The position numbers were made by a program, and so were the translations under genes. Below the pieces are notes generated by a model. The model was not told the origin of the DNA. It searched no databases and saw nothing but the letters and a program-made list of their open reading frames with translations. This document shows, piece by piece, positions 1 through 7,508 of a stretch of DNA of 64,000 nucleotides. Source of the DNA: Pedobacter africanus (GTDB lineage Bacteria > Bacteroidota > Bacteroidia > Sphingobacteriales > Sphingobacteriaceae). The stretch lies in NCBI RefSeq assembly GCF_900176535.1, contig NZ_FWXT01000001.1, positions 2,914,001-2,978,000 on the forward strand, in the 5' to 3' direction. How positions within the stretch are numbered: the stretch's first letter is position 1; every line of letters begins with the position of its first letter.

Positions 1-450
1 TCGCATTCCTTATGGCCTCTGCCATTTGCCACTTCTTGTTGCGGTATTGAGTTTATGGCAACAATGGGTTCTCATTATGATTTTGGTCGTTTTGGATCTG
101 AACGCTTAAGTTTTTCGCCCCGTCAGGCAGATCTGCTTATGGTGATGGGTACCATTGCAAAAAAAATGGCGCCGGTTTTAAAACAGGTTTATCTGCAGAT
201 GGCCGAGCCACGTTGGGTAATGGCCGTTGGCGCCTGTGCGTCGAGCGGGGGTATATTTGATACTTACTCTGTATTGCAGGGTATAGATGAGATTATTCCT
301 GTCGATGTGTATGTGCCGGGCTGTCCTCCAAGGCCTGAAGCCATTCTGGATGGCTTTGGTAAGATCCAGGAGCTGGTTAAAAATGAATCTTCAAGAAGGA
401 GAAATTCTGAGCAGTATAAGGAAATGTTGGCTTCATACGGAATACTATAA
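1..450 (+). CDS. nuoB: NADH-quinone oxidoreductase subunit NuoB (5' end cut by window)
   Basis: Peripheral-arm subunit of respiratory complex I that carries cluster N2, the last iron-sulfur centre before quinone. The reading frame is open from base 1, so the gene begins upstream; 149 residues are visible and roughly 30-40 N-terminal residues are missing by comparison with the family. The adjacent cysteine pair is at visible residues 13-14 in SCCGIE, followed by GACASSGG and PGCPPRPEA, which supply the other N2 ligands. The first ATG in the frame (base 55) lies inside the conserved core and is not the start. Its stop overlaps the nuoC start in a TAATG junction, as expected for a translationally coupled operon. 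Confidence 0.96.
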   Translation, partial: SHSLWPLPFATSCCGIEFMATMGSHYDFGRFGSERLSFSPRQADLLMVMGTIAKKMAPVLKQVYLQMAEPRWVMAVGACASSGGIFDTYSVLQGIDEIIPVDVYVPGCPPRPEAILDGFGKIQELVKNESSRRRNSEQYKEMLASYGIL

Positions 451-953
451 TGGCAGAAGTAACTAATCAGACAGTAATTGAGTCGTTAAGCGCAAAGTTT
501 GGGGATAAAGTGACTAATGTGAATGAGCCTTATGGTTTGCTTACTTTTGAAACTACCAAAGATGTAATTATTGAAGTGCTGAGATTTTTGAAGGAAAATG
601 ACGCTAGGGGCTTTAGTTTCCTTACAGACATTACAGCAGTACACTACCCGGAAAAAAAGCATGGCATTGCCGTGGTTTATCACCTGCACAACATGGTAAG
701 CAGGATCAGGGTAAGGGTAAAGGTGTTTATAGATGAACAGCATCCTACAATCCCTACAGCAACTGTGCTGTGGAATGGCGCCAACTGGATGGAACGCGAA
801 ACGTATGATCTGTTCGGTGTAAAATTTGAAGGGCACCCGGATTTGAGAAGGATTTTGAATATGGACGACCTGGGTGTGCACCCGATGCTGAAGCAATATC
901 CTTTGGAGGATCCGAACAGAGTAGATAAAAAAGACGAATACTTTGGTAGATAA
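450..953 (+). CDS. nuoC: NADH-quinone oxidoreductase subunit NuoC
   Basis: Complex I peripheral-arm subunit of 167 residues, homologous to the 30-kDa subunit, which packs against NuoD and NuoI. The family signature ERETYDLFGVKFEGH lies near residues 112-126, followed by the RRIL motif and a C-terminal QYPLEDPNR. NuoC is separate from NuoD here, unlike the NuoCD fusion of enterobacteria. The start is fixed by the one-base TAATG overlap with nuoB. It has no cofactor of its own. Confidence 0.96.
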   Translation: MAEVTNQTVIESLSAKFGDKVTNVNEPYGLLTFETTKDVIIEVLRFLKENDARGFSFLTDITAVHYPEKKHGIAVVYHLHNMVSRIRVRVKVFIDEQHPTIPTATVLWNGANWMERETYDLFGVKFEGHPDLRRILNMDDLGVHPMLKQYPLEDPNRVDKKDEYFGR

Positions 954-959
954 GTAATT

Positions 960-2174
960 ATGAATCACAATCAGCCAGTATATACAGATAATGATCCGCA
1001 GAGTGAGTTGGTTACCCTGAACCTGGGCCCAACGCATCCGGCAACACATGGTGTTTTCCAGAACGTATTACAGCTGGATGGGGAACGAATTGTAAGTGGT
1101 GTTTCTACTATAGGGTATATTCACCGCGCTTTTGAAAAGATAGCTGAACACCGCCCTTTTTACCAGATTACCCCGCTTACAGACAGGTTAAACTACTGTT
1201 CTTCGCCCATTAATAATATGGGCTGGCACATGACGGTGGAAAAGCTGTTGAACATACAAACGCCAAAGCGTGTAGATTACCTGAGGGTAATTGTGATGGA
1301 GCTTTCGCGAATAGCAGATCACATTATCTGTAACACCATTATTGCCCAGGATACCGGTGCAACTACTACCTTCCTTTATCTGTTCCAGTTCAGGGAGCAT
1401 ATCTATGAAATTTTTGAAGAAGTATGTGGTGCCAGGTTAACGACCAATATTGGCCGCATTGGCGGTTTCGAGCGTGATTTTAATGACATCGCTTTTGCTA
1501 AGATCAATAAATTCTTAAAAGAGTTCCCGGTGGCACTGAAGGAATTTGAAAGCCTGCTAAACAGGAACAGGATCTTTATAGACCGTACTTCGGGCGTTGC
1601 CTGTGTAACACCGGAGCAAGCTTTGGATTACAGCTGGTCAGGTCCTTTGCTGCGCGCTACGGGGGTGGATTACGATGTGCGTGTAAGTGAGCCATATGCT
1701 TCTTATGATGATTTTGATTTTGAAGTGCCGGTAGGTACTGCAGGCGATATTTACGACCGTTACCTGGTTCGTAACGAAGAAATGTGGCAGAGTATACGCC
1801 TGGTTGAACAGGCTATGCAGAAACTGAAGAACGAACCTGCAGGAATTTTCCATGCAGATGTTCCAGAATTCTATCTGCCTGCCAAAGAAGAAGTGTACAA
1901 CAATATGGAGGCCCTGATCTACCACTTTAAAATTGTGATGGGCGAGATAGATGCACCAAAAGCCGAAGTTTACCACGCTGTTGAAGGTGGTAACGGTGAG
2001 CTTGGTTTTTACCTGATCAATGATGGAGGCAGAACACCCTACCGTCTGCATTTCAGGAGGCCTAGTTTTATAAATTATCAAATGTTTGCACCCATGAGTA
2101 AAGGCATGCTGTTATCGGATGCCATTATTAACATGAGTAGCATGAATATTATTGCAGGAGAATTAGATGCTTAA
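960..2174 (+). CDS. nuoD: NADH-quinone oxidoreductase subunit NuoD
   Basis: The 49-kDa-type subunit (404 residues) that forms the quinone-binding cavity with NuoB; it descends from the large subunit of NiFe hydrogenases but has lost the metal. The N-terminal motif LGPTHPATHG (about residues 22-31) marks the quinone pocket, and VGTAGDIYDRY and the GGNGELGFYL region are further family landmarks. It starts 6 bases after nuoC and its last 8 bases overlap nuoE. The C-terminus, INMSSMNIIAGELDA, takes the place of the usual VMGEVDR-type ending. Confidence 0.96.
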   Translation: MNHNQPVYTDNDPQSELVTLNLGPTHPATHGVFQNVLQLDGERIVSGVSTIGYIHRAFEKIAEHRPFYQITPLTDRLNYCSSPINNMGWHMTVEKLLNIQTPKRVDYLRVIVMELSRIADHIICNTIIAQDTGATTTFLYLFQFREHIYEIFEEVCGARLTTNIGRIGGFERDFNDIAFAKINKFLKEFPVALKEFESLLNRNRIFIDRTSGVACVTPEQALDYSWSGPLLRATGVDYDVRVSEPYASYDDFDFEVPVGTAGDIYDRYLVRNEEMWQSIRLVEQAMQKLKNEPAGIFHADVPEFYLPAKEEVYNNMEALIYHFKIVMGEIDAPKAEVYHAVEGGNGELGFYLINDGGRTPYRLHFRRPSFINYQMFAPMSKGMLLSDAIINMSSMNIIAGELDA

Positions 2175-2679
2175 AGTAGAAGAACAACAACCTGTAGAAT
2201 TTTCATCGGCTTTGATGGCAAAGTTTGATGAGATTGTAAAAAGATATCCGGAAGGACGACAAAAATCGGCCTTGCTGCCTATCCTGCATGAAGTGCAGGC
2301 AGAACTGGGCTGGTTAAGCACTGATGCCATGAACAAGGTTGCCGCTTACCTGGATATTCAGGATATTGAAGTATATGAAGTGGCTTCGTTCTATACCATG
2401 TACTTTTTAAAGCCTCAGGGCAAGTATACGCTGGAGGTTTGCAGAACCGGACCTTGCTGTTTGGTTGGTGCTGAAAAACTAATGAGCCATATAGAAAACC
2501 GGCTTGGCGTGAAAGAGAACGAGGTGACTCCGGATGGCTTGTTTAGCTGGAGAGGTGTAGAGTGCCTGGCCGCCTGTGGCTATGGACCAGTTTTACAGAT
2601 TGGCCCGGAGTATACATTTTATGAGAACCTGGACGAGGAAAAGGTAGATAAATTGATAGAAGATTTACGCAGAAAATAA
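2167..2679 (+). CDS. nuoE: NADH-quinone oxidoreductase subunit NuoE (2Fe-2S)
   Basis: Thioredoxin-fold 24-kDa subunit (170 residues) of the NADH-dehydrogenase module, binding 2Fe-2S cluster N1a. The four ligands are visible as CRTGPC and, later, CLAAC, the C-x4-C plus C-x3-C arrangement. The N-terminal helical part includes ALLPILHEVQAELGWL, typical of the family. It overlaps nuoD by 8 bases at the start and nuoF by one base at the end. Its presence together with NuoF and NuoG shows that this complex I has the NADH input module, which some Bacteroidota lack. Confidence 0.96.
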   Translation: MLKVEEQQPVEFSSALMAKFDEIVKRYPEGRQKSALLPILHEVQAELGWLSTDAMNKVAAYLDIQDIEVYEVASFYTMYFLKPQGKYTLEVCRTGPCCLVGAEKLMSHIENRLGVKENEVTPDGLFSWRGVECLAACGYGPVLQIGPEYTFYENLDEEKVDKLIEDLRRK

Positions 2680-4043
2680 TGGGACGTAAACTGTTATTAG
2701 AACATATTAATGTACCAGGCATCAATACTTTTGATGTTTATCGCCAGAAAGGCGGGTACCGCGCAGTAGAAAAGGCATTGAAAACCCTTACTCCTGATGA
2801 AGTAGTAGAAGAGGTAAAGAAGTCTGGCTTGCGCGGCAGGGGTGGTGCGGGATTCCCTACGGGGATGAAATGGAGTTTTCTGGCTAAGCCTGAAGGTGTG
2901 CCCCGTTACCTGGTGTGCAATGCTGATGAATCTGAGCCTGGAACGTTCAAAGACCGTTACCTGATGACACACATTCCGCATGCATTGATAGAGGGGATGA
3001 TCGTTTCCAGTTTTGCACTGGGTGCAAATACCTCTTATATCTATGTGCGTGGAGAAATGATGCCGCAAATCCGTATCCTGGAAAAAGCAATTGCAGAGGC
3101 AAAAAATGCGGGTTTCCTCGGTAAAAATATTTTAGGCTCGGGTTATGACTTGGAACTGTATGTACAGCCCGGGGGTGGCGCCTATATCTGTGGTGAGGAA
3201 ACAGCCCTGCTGGAATCACTGGAAGGTAAAAGGGGTAATCCAAGGATCAAGCCTCCTTTCCCGGCAATTGCCGGATTGTACGGCTGCCCTACTGTAGTAA
3301 ATAACGTAGAGTCTATTGCTGCTGTGGTGCCTATAGTGAATGATGGCGGCGATGAGTACGCAAAGATCGGTATAGGCCGGAGTACAGGAACGAAATTAAT
3401 TTCAGCTTCTGGTAACTTGGTAAGACCAGGTGTATATGAGATAGAACTGGGTCTTCAGGTTGAAGAATTTATTTATTCTGAGGAATGGTGCGGAGGTATT
3501 GCCAATGGTAAGCGCCTGAAAGCTACTGTTGCCGGAGGATCATCGGTGCCTATATTACCTGCCAATTTAACTTTAAAACTGGCTAACGGCGAGCCGAGAC
3601 TAATGAGCTATGAATCATTGTCGGAGGGCGGTTTTGCTACCGGAAGTATGATGGGTTCGGGTGGCTTTATCGCGTTTGATGAAGATCAGTGCATCGTTAG
3701 AAATACCTGGAACTTCTCGAGATTTTACCATCACGAGAGTTGCGGACAATGCTCTCCTTGTCGCGAAGGAACCGGCTGGATGGAAAAAGTGCTGCATCGA
3801 ATAGAGTATGGACATGGCAAAATGAGTGATATTGATTTGCTGGTTGATGTGTCTAAAAAGATAGAAGGAAATACGATTTGTCCGCTTGGTGATGCAGCCG
3901 CATGGCCTGTTGCCAGTGCGATCAGGCATTTCAGGGACGAATTTGAGTGGCATGTAAATGAGCCTGTAAAGAGCTTAACTACTAATTATGGGCTGGCAAA
4001 TTATGCCGAGCCAATTGCCAAAGCTGTTACTACAGAGAATTAA
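2679..4043 (+). CDS. nuoF: NADH-quinone oxidoreductase subunit NuoF (FMN, 4Fe-4S)
   Basis: The 51-kDa flavoprotein (454 residues) that oxidises NADH with FMN and passes electrons to cluster N3. The glycine-rich GRGGAGFPTGMKW (about residues 52-64) is the NADH/FMN loop, NADESEPGTFKDR follows, and the 4Fe-4S ligands are in ESCGQCSPCREG plus a later cysteine in NTICPLGDA. It starts in a TAATG overlap with nuoE. Its stop is 19 bases before the nuoG ATG. Confidence 0.97.
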   Translation: MGRKLLLEHINVPGINTFDVYRQKGGYRAVEKALKTLTPDEVVEEVKKSGLRGRGGAGFPTGMKWSFLAKPEGVPRYLVCNADESEPGTFKDRYLMTHIPHALIEGMIVSSFALGANTSYIYVRGEMMPQIRILEKAIAEAKNAGFLGKNILGSGYDLELYVQPGGGAYICGEETALLESLEGKRGNPRIKPPFPAIAGLYGCPTVVNNVESIAAVVPIVNDGGDEYAKIGIGRSTGTKLISASGNLVRPGVYEIELGLQVEEFIYSEEWCGGIANGKRLKATVAGGSSVPILPANLTLKLANGEPRLMSYESLSEGGFATGSMMGSGGFIAFDEDQCIVRNTWNFSRFYHHESCGQCSPCREGTGWMEKVLHRIEYGHGKMSDIDLLVDVSKKIEGNTICPLGDAAAWPVASAIRHFRDEFEWHVNEPVKSLTTNYGLANYAEPIAKAVTTEN

Positions 4044-4062
4044 CATCAGACAATCTTTAACA

Positions 4063-5067
4063 ATGAGTGATAAAGTTAAGGTAACCATAGACGGAATAAC
4101 AGTAGAAGTAGCGCCAGGTACCTCTATCCTGAATGCTGCAAGACAGATCGGGGGAGATATTGTGCCGCCTGCGATGTGCTATTATTCTAAATTAGAAGGC
4201 AGTGGCGGTAAATGCCGTACCTGCATTGTTAAGGTAAGCAAGGGTTCTGAAAAAGACCCGCGTCCGATGCCCAAGCTGGTAGCATCCTGTCGTACAACAG
4301 TAATGGATGGGATGGAAGTGATGAACATCACTTCTCCGGAAGTGCTTGAGGCACGTAGTGGTGTGGTGGAAATGTTATTGATTAACCACCCTTTGGATTG
4401 TCCGGTGTGTGACCAGGCCGGTGAATGTGACCTGCAGAACCTGGGCTATGAACATGGTTTACAGAAAACGAGATATGAATTTGAACGCCGTACTTTTGAG
4501 CGTATAGATATAGGTGATAAGATACAGCTGCACATGAACAGATGTATTTTGTGCTACCGCTGCGTATTTACTGCCGATCAGATCACCAACAAAAGGGTTC
4601 ATGGGATCCTGAACAGGGGCGACCATTCGGAAATCTCTACATATATCCAGACAGCGGTAGACAACGATTTTTCGGGTAACGTTATTGATGTTTGTCCGGT
4701 TGGTGCCTTAACAGATAAGACCTTCAGGTTCAGGAACAGGGTTTGGTTTACCAAACCTATTGATGCCCATCGGGATTGCCCTACCTGTAGCGGCAAAGTA
4801 ACCCTGTGGTATAAGGGAGAAGATGTTTTAAGGGTAACTGCACGTAAGGATATTTATGGCGAGGTGGAAGAATTCATCTGCAATACCTGCAGATTTGACA
4901 AAAAGAAAACGGCCGACTGGGTAATAGAGCACCCTACCCACATCAGCGATACTTCTGTAATTGCTTCCAATCATTATGAAACTTTAAAACCGCTTCCGGT
5001 AATACAGCCCAATCCGAAACTGCAGGCCGCAAATAAGGTTGAACTAGAAAAAACCACTAAATTCTAA
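4063..5067 (+). CDS. nuoG: NADH-quinone oxidoreductase subunit NuoG, short form without molybdopterin domain
   Basis: Iron-sulfur subunit (334 residues) that relays electrons from NuoF towards the quinone arm. N1b ligands are C39, C51, C54 and C76, with about 21 residues before the last cysteine where 13 is usual. The HPLDCPVCDQAGEC motif binds N5 (His plus three Cys), and RCILCYRC plus DVCPVGAL bind N4. An extra CPTC and CNTC pair about 40 residues apart follows. Most NuoG proteins continue for some 500 residues with a molybdopterin-oxidoreductase-like domain; this one stops, and nuoH starts in a TAATG overlap, so it is a natural short form rather than a frameshift. The ATG at 4063 is chosen because an upstream in-frame ATG at 3988 would run inside nuoF. 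Confidence 0.93.
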   Translation: MSDKVKVTIDGITVEVAPGTSILNAARQIGGDIVPPAMCYYSKLEGSGGKCRTCIVKVSKGSEKDPRPMPKLVASCRTTVMDGMEVMNITSPEVLEARSGVVEMLLINHPLDCPVCDQAGECDLQNLGYEHGLQKTRYEFERRTFERIDIGDKIQLHMNRCILCYRCVFTADQITNKRVHGILNRGDHSEISTYIQTAVDNDFSGNVIDVCPVGALTDKTFRFRNRVWFTKPIDAHRDCPTCSGKVTLWYKGEDVLRVTARKDIYGEVEEFICNTCRFDKKKTADWVIEHPTHISDTSVIASNHYETLKPLPVIQPNPKLQAANKVELEKTTKF

Positions 5068-6104
5068 TGGATATAGCTTTTGTAATAGAAAAATTTGTAC
5101 TTGTAGCTATCATTTTTGGTATCAGTTTACTGATTGCCATGTATTCTACTTATGCGGAAAGAAAAGTGGCGGCATTTTTACAGGACAGGCTTGGGCCGGA
5201 TAGAGCTGGTCCTGCCGGAATGTTCCAGCCCCTGGCTGATGGTTTAAAGATGTTTATGAAGGAAGAAATCATTCCTTCAAATTCCAGCAAATGGTTGTTT
5301 ATGGTAGGCCCGGGACTGGCCATGCTTACGGCCTGTATCGGTACTGCGGTGATCCCGTGGGGAAGTCCGATTACAATTGGCGATAAAGTAATTCCTTTGC
5401 AGGTAACAGATATCAATGTGGGCTTATTGTACATTTTTGGTGTAGTTTCATTGGGTGTTTATGGTGTAATGATTGGTGGATGGGCATCGAACAATAAGTA
5501 CTCTTTGCTGAGTGCCATACGTGCCGCTTCCCAGAACATCAGCTATGAAATTGCCATGGGCTTATCTATCATTGCCCTGCTATTGGTGACCAATACATTG
5601 AGTTTAAAAGAAATTGTAGAGCAGCAGCACGGCTGGCACTGGAATGTACTGTACCAGCCCCTTGGTTTTATCTTGTTTATGGTTTGCTCTTTTGCAGAGA
5701 CCAACAGGGCCCCTTTTGATTTACCAGAGTGCGAAACCGAACTGATCGGAGGGTACCACACAGAGTATTCTTCTATGAAGCTTGGCTTTTACCTGTTTGC
5801 TGAATACATCAATATGTTCGTTTCATCGGCGGTAATGGCTACTTTATATTTTGGTGGTTACAACTATCCGGGCATGGACCAGATGGCGATATGGTTAGGA
5901 CCAACCTGGGCACCGCTTTTCGGGACCCTTGTTTTCTTCATTAAGATATTTGCATTTATATTTTTCTTCATGTGGGTGCGCTGGACCATTCCGCGTTTCC
6001 GCTACGATCAGTTGATGCATCTGGGTTGGAAAGCATTGATCCCACTTGCGATAGCAAACATCGTGATCACTGGTATTGTGATTGCAATAATTGAGAAGTT
6101 TTAA
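5067..6104 (+). CDS. nuoH: NADH-quinone oxidoreductase subunit NuoH
   Basis: Membrane subunit (345 residues, about eight transmembrane helices) that connects the peripheral arm to the proton-pumping membrane arm and forms part of the quinone channel. The motifs ERKVAAFLQDRLGP, AETNRAPFDLPE and GYHTEYSSMKLGFYL are the conserved cytoplasmic loops of the family. The start overlaps the nuoG stop by one base (TAATG). Confidence 0.97.
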   Translation: MDIAFVIEKFVLVAIIFGISLLIAMYSTYAERKVAAFLQDRLGPDRAGPAGMFQPLADGLKMFMKEEIIPSNSSKWLFMVGPGLAMLTACIGTAVIPWGSPITIGDKVIPLQVTDINVGLLYIFGVVSLGVYGVMIGGWASNNKYSLLSAIRAASQNISYEIAMGLSIIALLLVTNTLSLKEIVEQQHGWHWNVLYQPLGFILFMVCSFAETNRAPFDLPECETELIGGYHTEYSSMKLGFYLFAEYINMFVSSAVMATLYFGGYNYPGMDQMAIWLGPTWAPLFGTLVFFIKIFAFIFFFMWVRWTIPRFRYDQLMHLGWKALIPLAIANIVITGIVIAIIEKF

Positions 6105-6107
6105 AGC

Positions 6108-6119
6108 CCGCATCTGCGG
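6108..6119 (+). other. Small intra-operonic hairpin between nuoH and nuoI
   Basis: A perfect inverted repeat, CCGCA-TC-TGCGG, sits in the 35-base gap after nuoH, the longest gap between two nuo genes in this operon. It is followed 12 bases later by a strong GGAGG ribosome binding site for nuoI. There is no T-tract, so it is not a terminator. It could mark an mRNA processing or stabilising point; this is inference from structure only. Confidence 0.4.
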
Positions 6120-6139
6120 ATAAATAATAAGGAGGTTTA

Positions 6140-6640
6140 ATGGAACCATTGACCAGTAAAAAGAAAGTATTAGAGAAAAAGCCCCTGACCCTTGCCGAGC
6201 GTCTTTATTTGCCTGCAATTGCCAAAGGGATGTCTATTACCATAAGCCACTTTTTTAAAAAAGAGGCCACCATCCGGTACCCAGAAGTGGAAAGAGAGTT
6301 TTCCACCAATTTCAGGGGGATGCACTCGCTGAAAAGAGATGAAGAAGGAAGGGAACGTTGTACCGCCTGTGGGTTATGCGCGCTATCCTGCCCGGCAGAA
6401 GCAATTACCATGATTGCTGCAGAACGGAAACCGGAGGAGAAGGATTTGTACCGGGAGGAAAAATATGCCTCCGTGTATGAGATCAATATGCTGCGCTGCA
6501 TTTTTTGCGGGCTGTGTGAAGAGGCCTGTCCGAAAGAAGCCATCTACCTGGATGGCCCGATTGTTCCCTCCGATTATCTGCGGAAAGATTTCATCTATGG
6601 TAAAGATAAGCTGGTTGAACAACCATTAACTAAGAAATAA
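6140..6640 (+). CDS. nuoI: NADH-quinone oxidoreductase subunit NuoI (2 x 4Fe-4S)
   Basis: The 8Fe ferredoxin-type subunit (166 residues) carrying clusters N6a and N6b, which connect NuoG to NuoB. Two classic motifs are visible: CTACGLCALSCPAEAI (about residues 74-89) and CIFCGLCEEACPKEAI (about 118-133). The start is supported by the GGAGG ribosome binding site at 6131-6135, unusual in this window, where most genes have weak or no Shine-Dalgarno sequence. Confidence 0.96.
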   Translation: MEPLTSKKKVLEKKPLTLAERLYLPAIAKGMSITISHFFKKEATIRYPEVEREFSTNFRGMHSLKRDEEGRERCTACGLCALSCPAEAITMIAAERKPEEKDLYREEKYASVYEINMLRCIFCGLCEEACPKEAIYLDGPIVPSDYLRKDFIYGKDKLVEQPLTKK

Positions 6641-6662
6641 ATAAACTAAACAAGAAAAATTA

Positions 6663-7160
6663 ATGGGTACATCGGTATTCTATTTTGTAGCAACATTAAG
6701 TATCATCTTTTCTCTCCTGGTTATTTTTTCAAAGAACCCGGTGCATAGTGTGCTTTACCTGATCGTTACATTTTTTACTTTTACGGTTCACTACATCCTG
6801 CTGAATGCACAGTTCCTTGCAGTGGTAAACTTCATCGTTTACATGGGGGCTATCATGGTATTGTTCCTTTTTGTACTGATGCTGCTGAACCTGAATAAGG
6901 ACAATGAGCCGCTTAAATCGGGCTTGCTTAAGGTAGTGGGGGTAATTGCGGGCTGCTGCCTGCTGGTTACACTGGCCGGAGCTTTAAAAGCAACAGCTAT
7001 TTCTGATCCTGTTGTGCTGAAAAACGCAAACCTGGGACTGGTAAAAAATCTGGGCAAGGAATTGTTCGGCCCTTTCATGCTGCCATTTGAACTTTGCTCT
7101 ATTCTATTGCTTTCTGCAATGGTAGGAGCCATATTGTTAACTAAAAAAGAAAAAGTATAA
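6663..7160 (+). CDS. nuoJ: NADH-quinone oxidoreductase subunit NuoJ
   Basis: Small membrane-arm subunit of complex I (165 residues, about five transmembrane helices). The region FIVYMGAIMVLFLFVLMLLNL matches the conserved third helix (pi-bulge) of the family, and the protein ends in a hydrophobic helix followed by KKEKV. It overlaps nuoK by one base (TAATG). Confidence 0.94.
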   Translation: MGTSVFYFVATLSIIFSLLVIFSKNPVHSVLYLIVTFFTFTVHYILLNAQFLAVVNFIVYMGAIMVLFLFVLMLLNLNKDNEPLKSGLLKVVGVIAGCCLLVTLAGALKATAISDPVVLKNANLGLVKNLGKELFGPFMLPFELCSILLLSAMVGAILLTKKEKV

Positions 7161-7489
7161 TGGGTAACATTACTCAGGAATTACAAGGCGTTCCGCTTAA
7201 CCACTACATTTGGCTAAGCGCCATTATTTTCACCATCGGTGTAATCGGTGTACTGACCCGCAGAAATGCAATTGTGATCTTCATGTCTGTGGAGCTGATG
7301 CTGAATGCAGTGAACTTATTACTGACGGCCTTTTCGGTACACAGTAATGATCCTTCAGGTCAGGTATTTGTATTCTTTATCATGGCTTTAGCTGCTGCAG
7401 AGGTTGCAGTAGGCCTGAGTATCATTGTAATGGTTTACAGAAATACCCAATCTACCGATATAAATGTATTGAATCGCCTTAAGTGGTAA
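7160..7489 (+). CDS. nuoK: NADH-quinone oxidoreductase subunit NuoK
   Basis: Three-helix membrane subunit (109 residues), an MrpC-like element of the proton path. The conserved acidic residues are in SVELMLNAVN and AAAEVAVGL, both at the expected family positions. It is the usual length and is translationally coupled to nuoJ. Confidence 0.96.
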   Translation: MGNITQELQGVPLNHYIWLSAIIFTIGVIGVLTRRNAIVIFMSVELMLNAVNLLLTAFSVHSNDPSGQVFVFFIMALAAAEVAVGLSIIVMVYRNTQSTDINVLNRLKW

Positions 7490-7508
7490 TTATTAAGAAG
7501 AATATAAG

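Noticed and set aside
486..1049. Long antisense frame opposite nuoC
   Set aside because: It is the mirror of a well-conserved gene, has no recognisable motifs and an odd residue composition. Similar antisense frames opposite gldJ, the GCS2 gene and others were dropped for the same reason.
4063..5067. Frameshift or truncation in nuoG
   Set aside because: All expected clusters of the short form are present and the next gene starts in a TAATG overlap, so the short length is natural.
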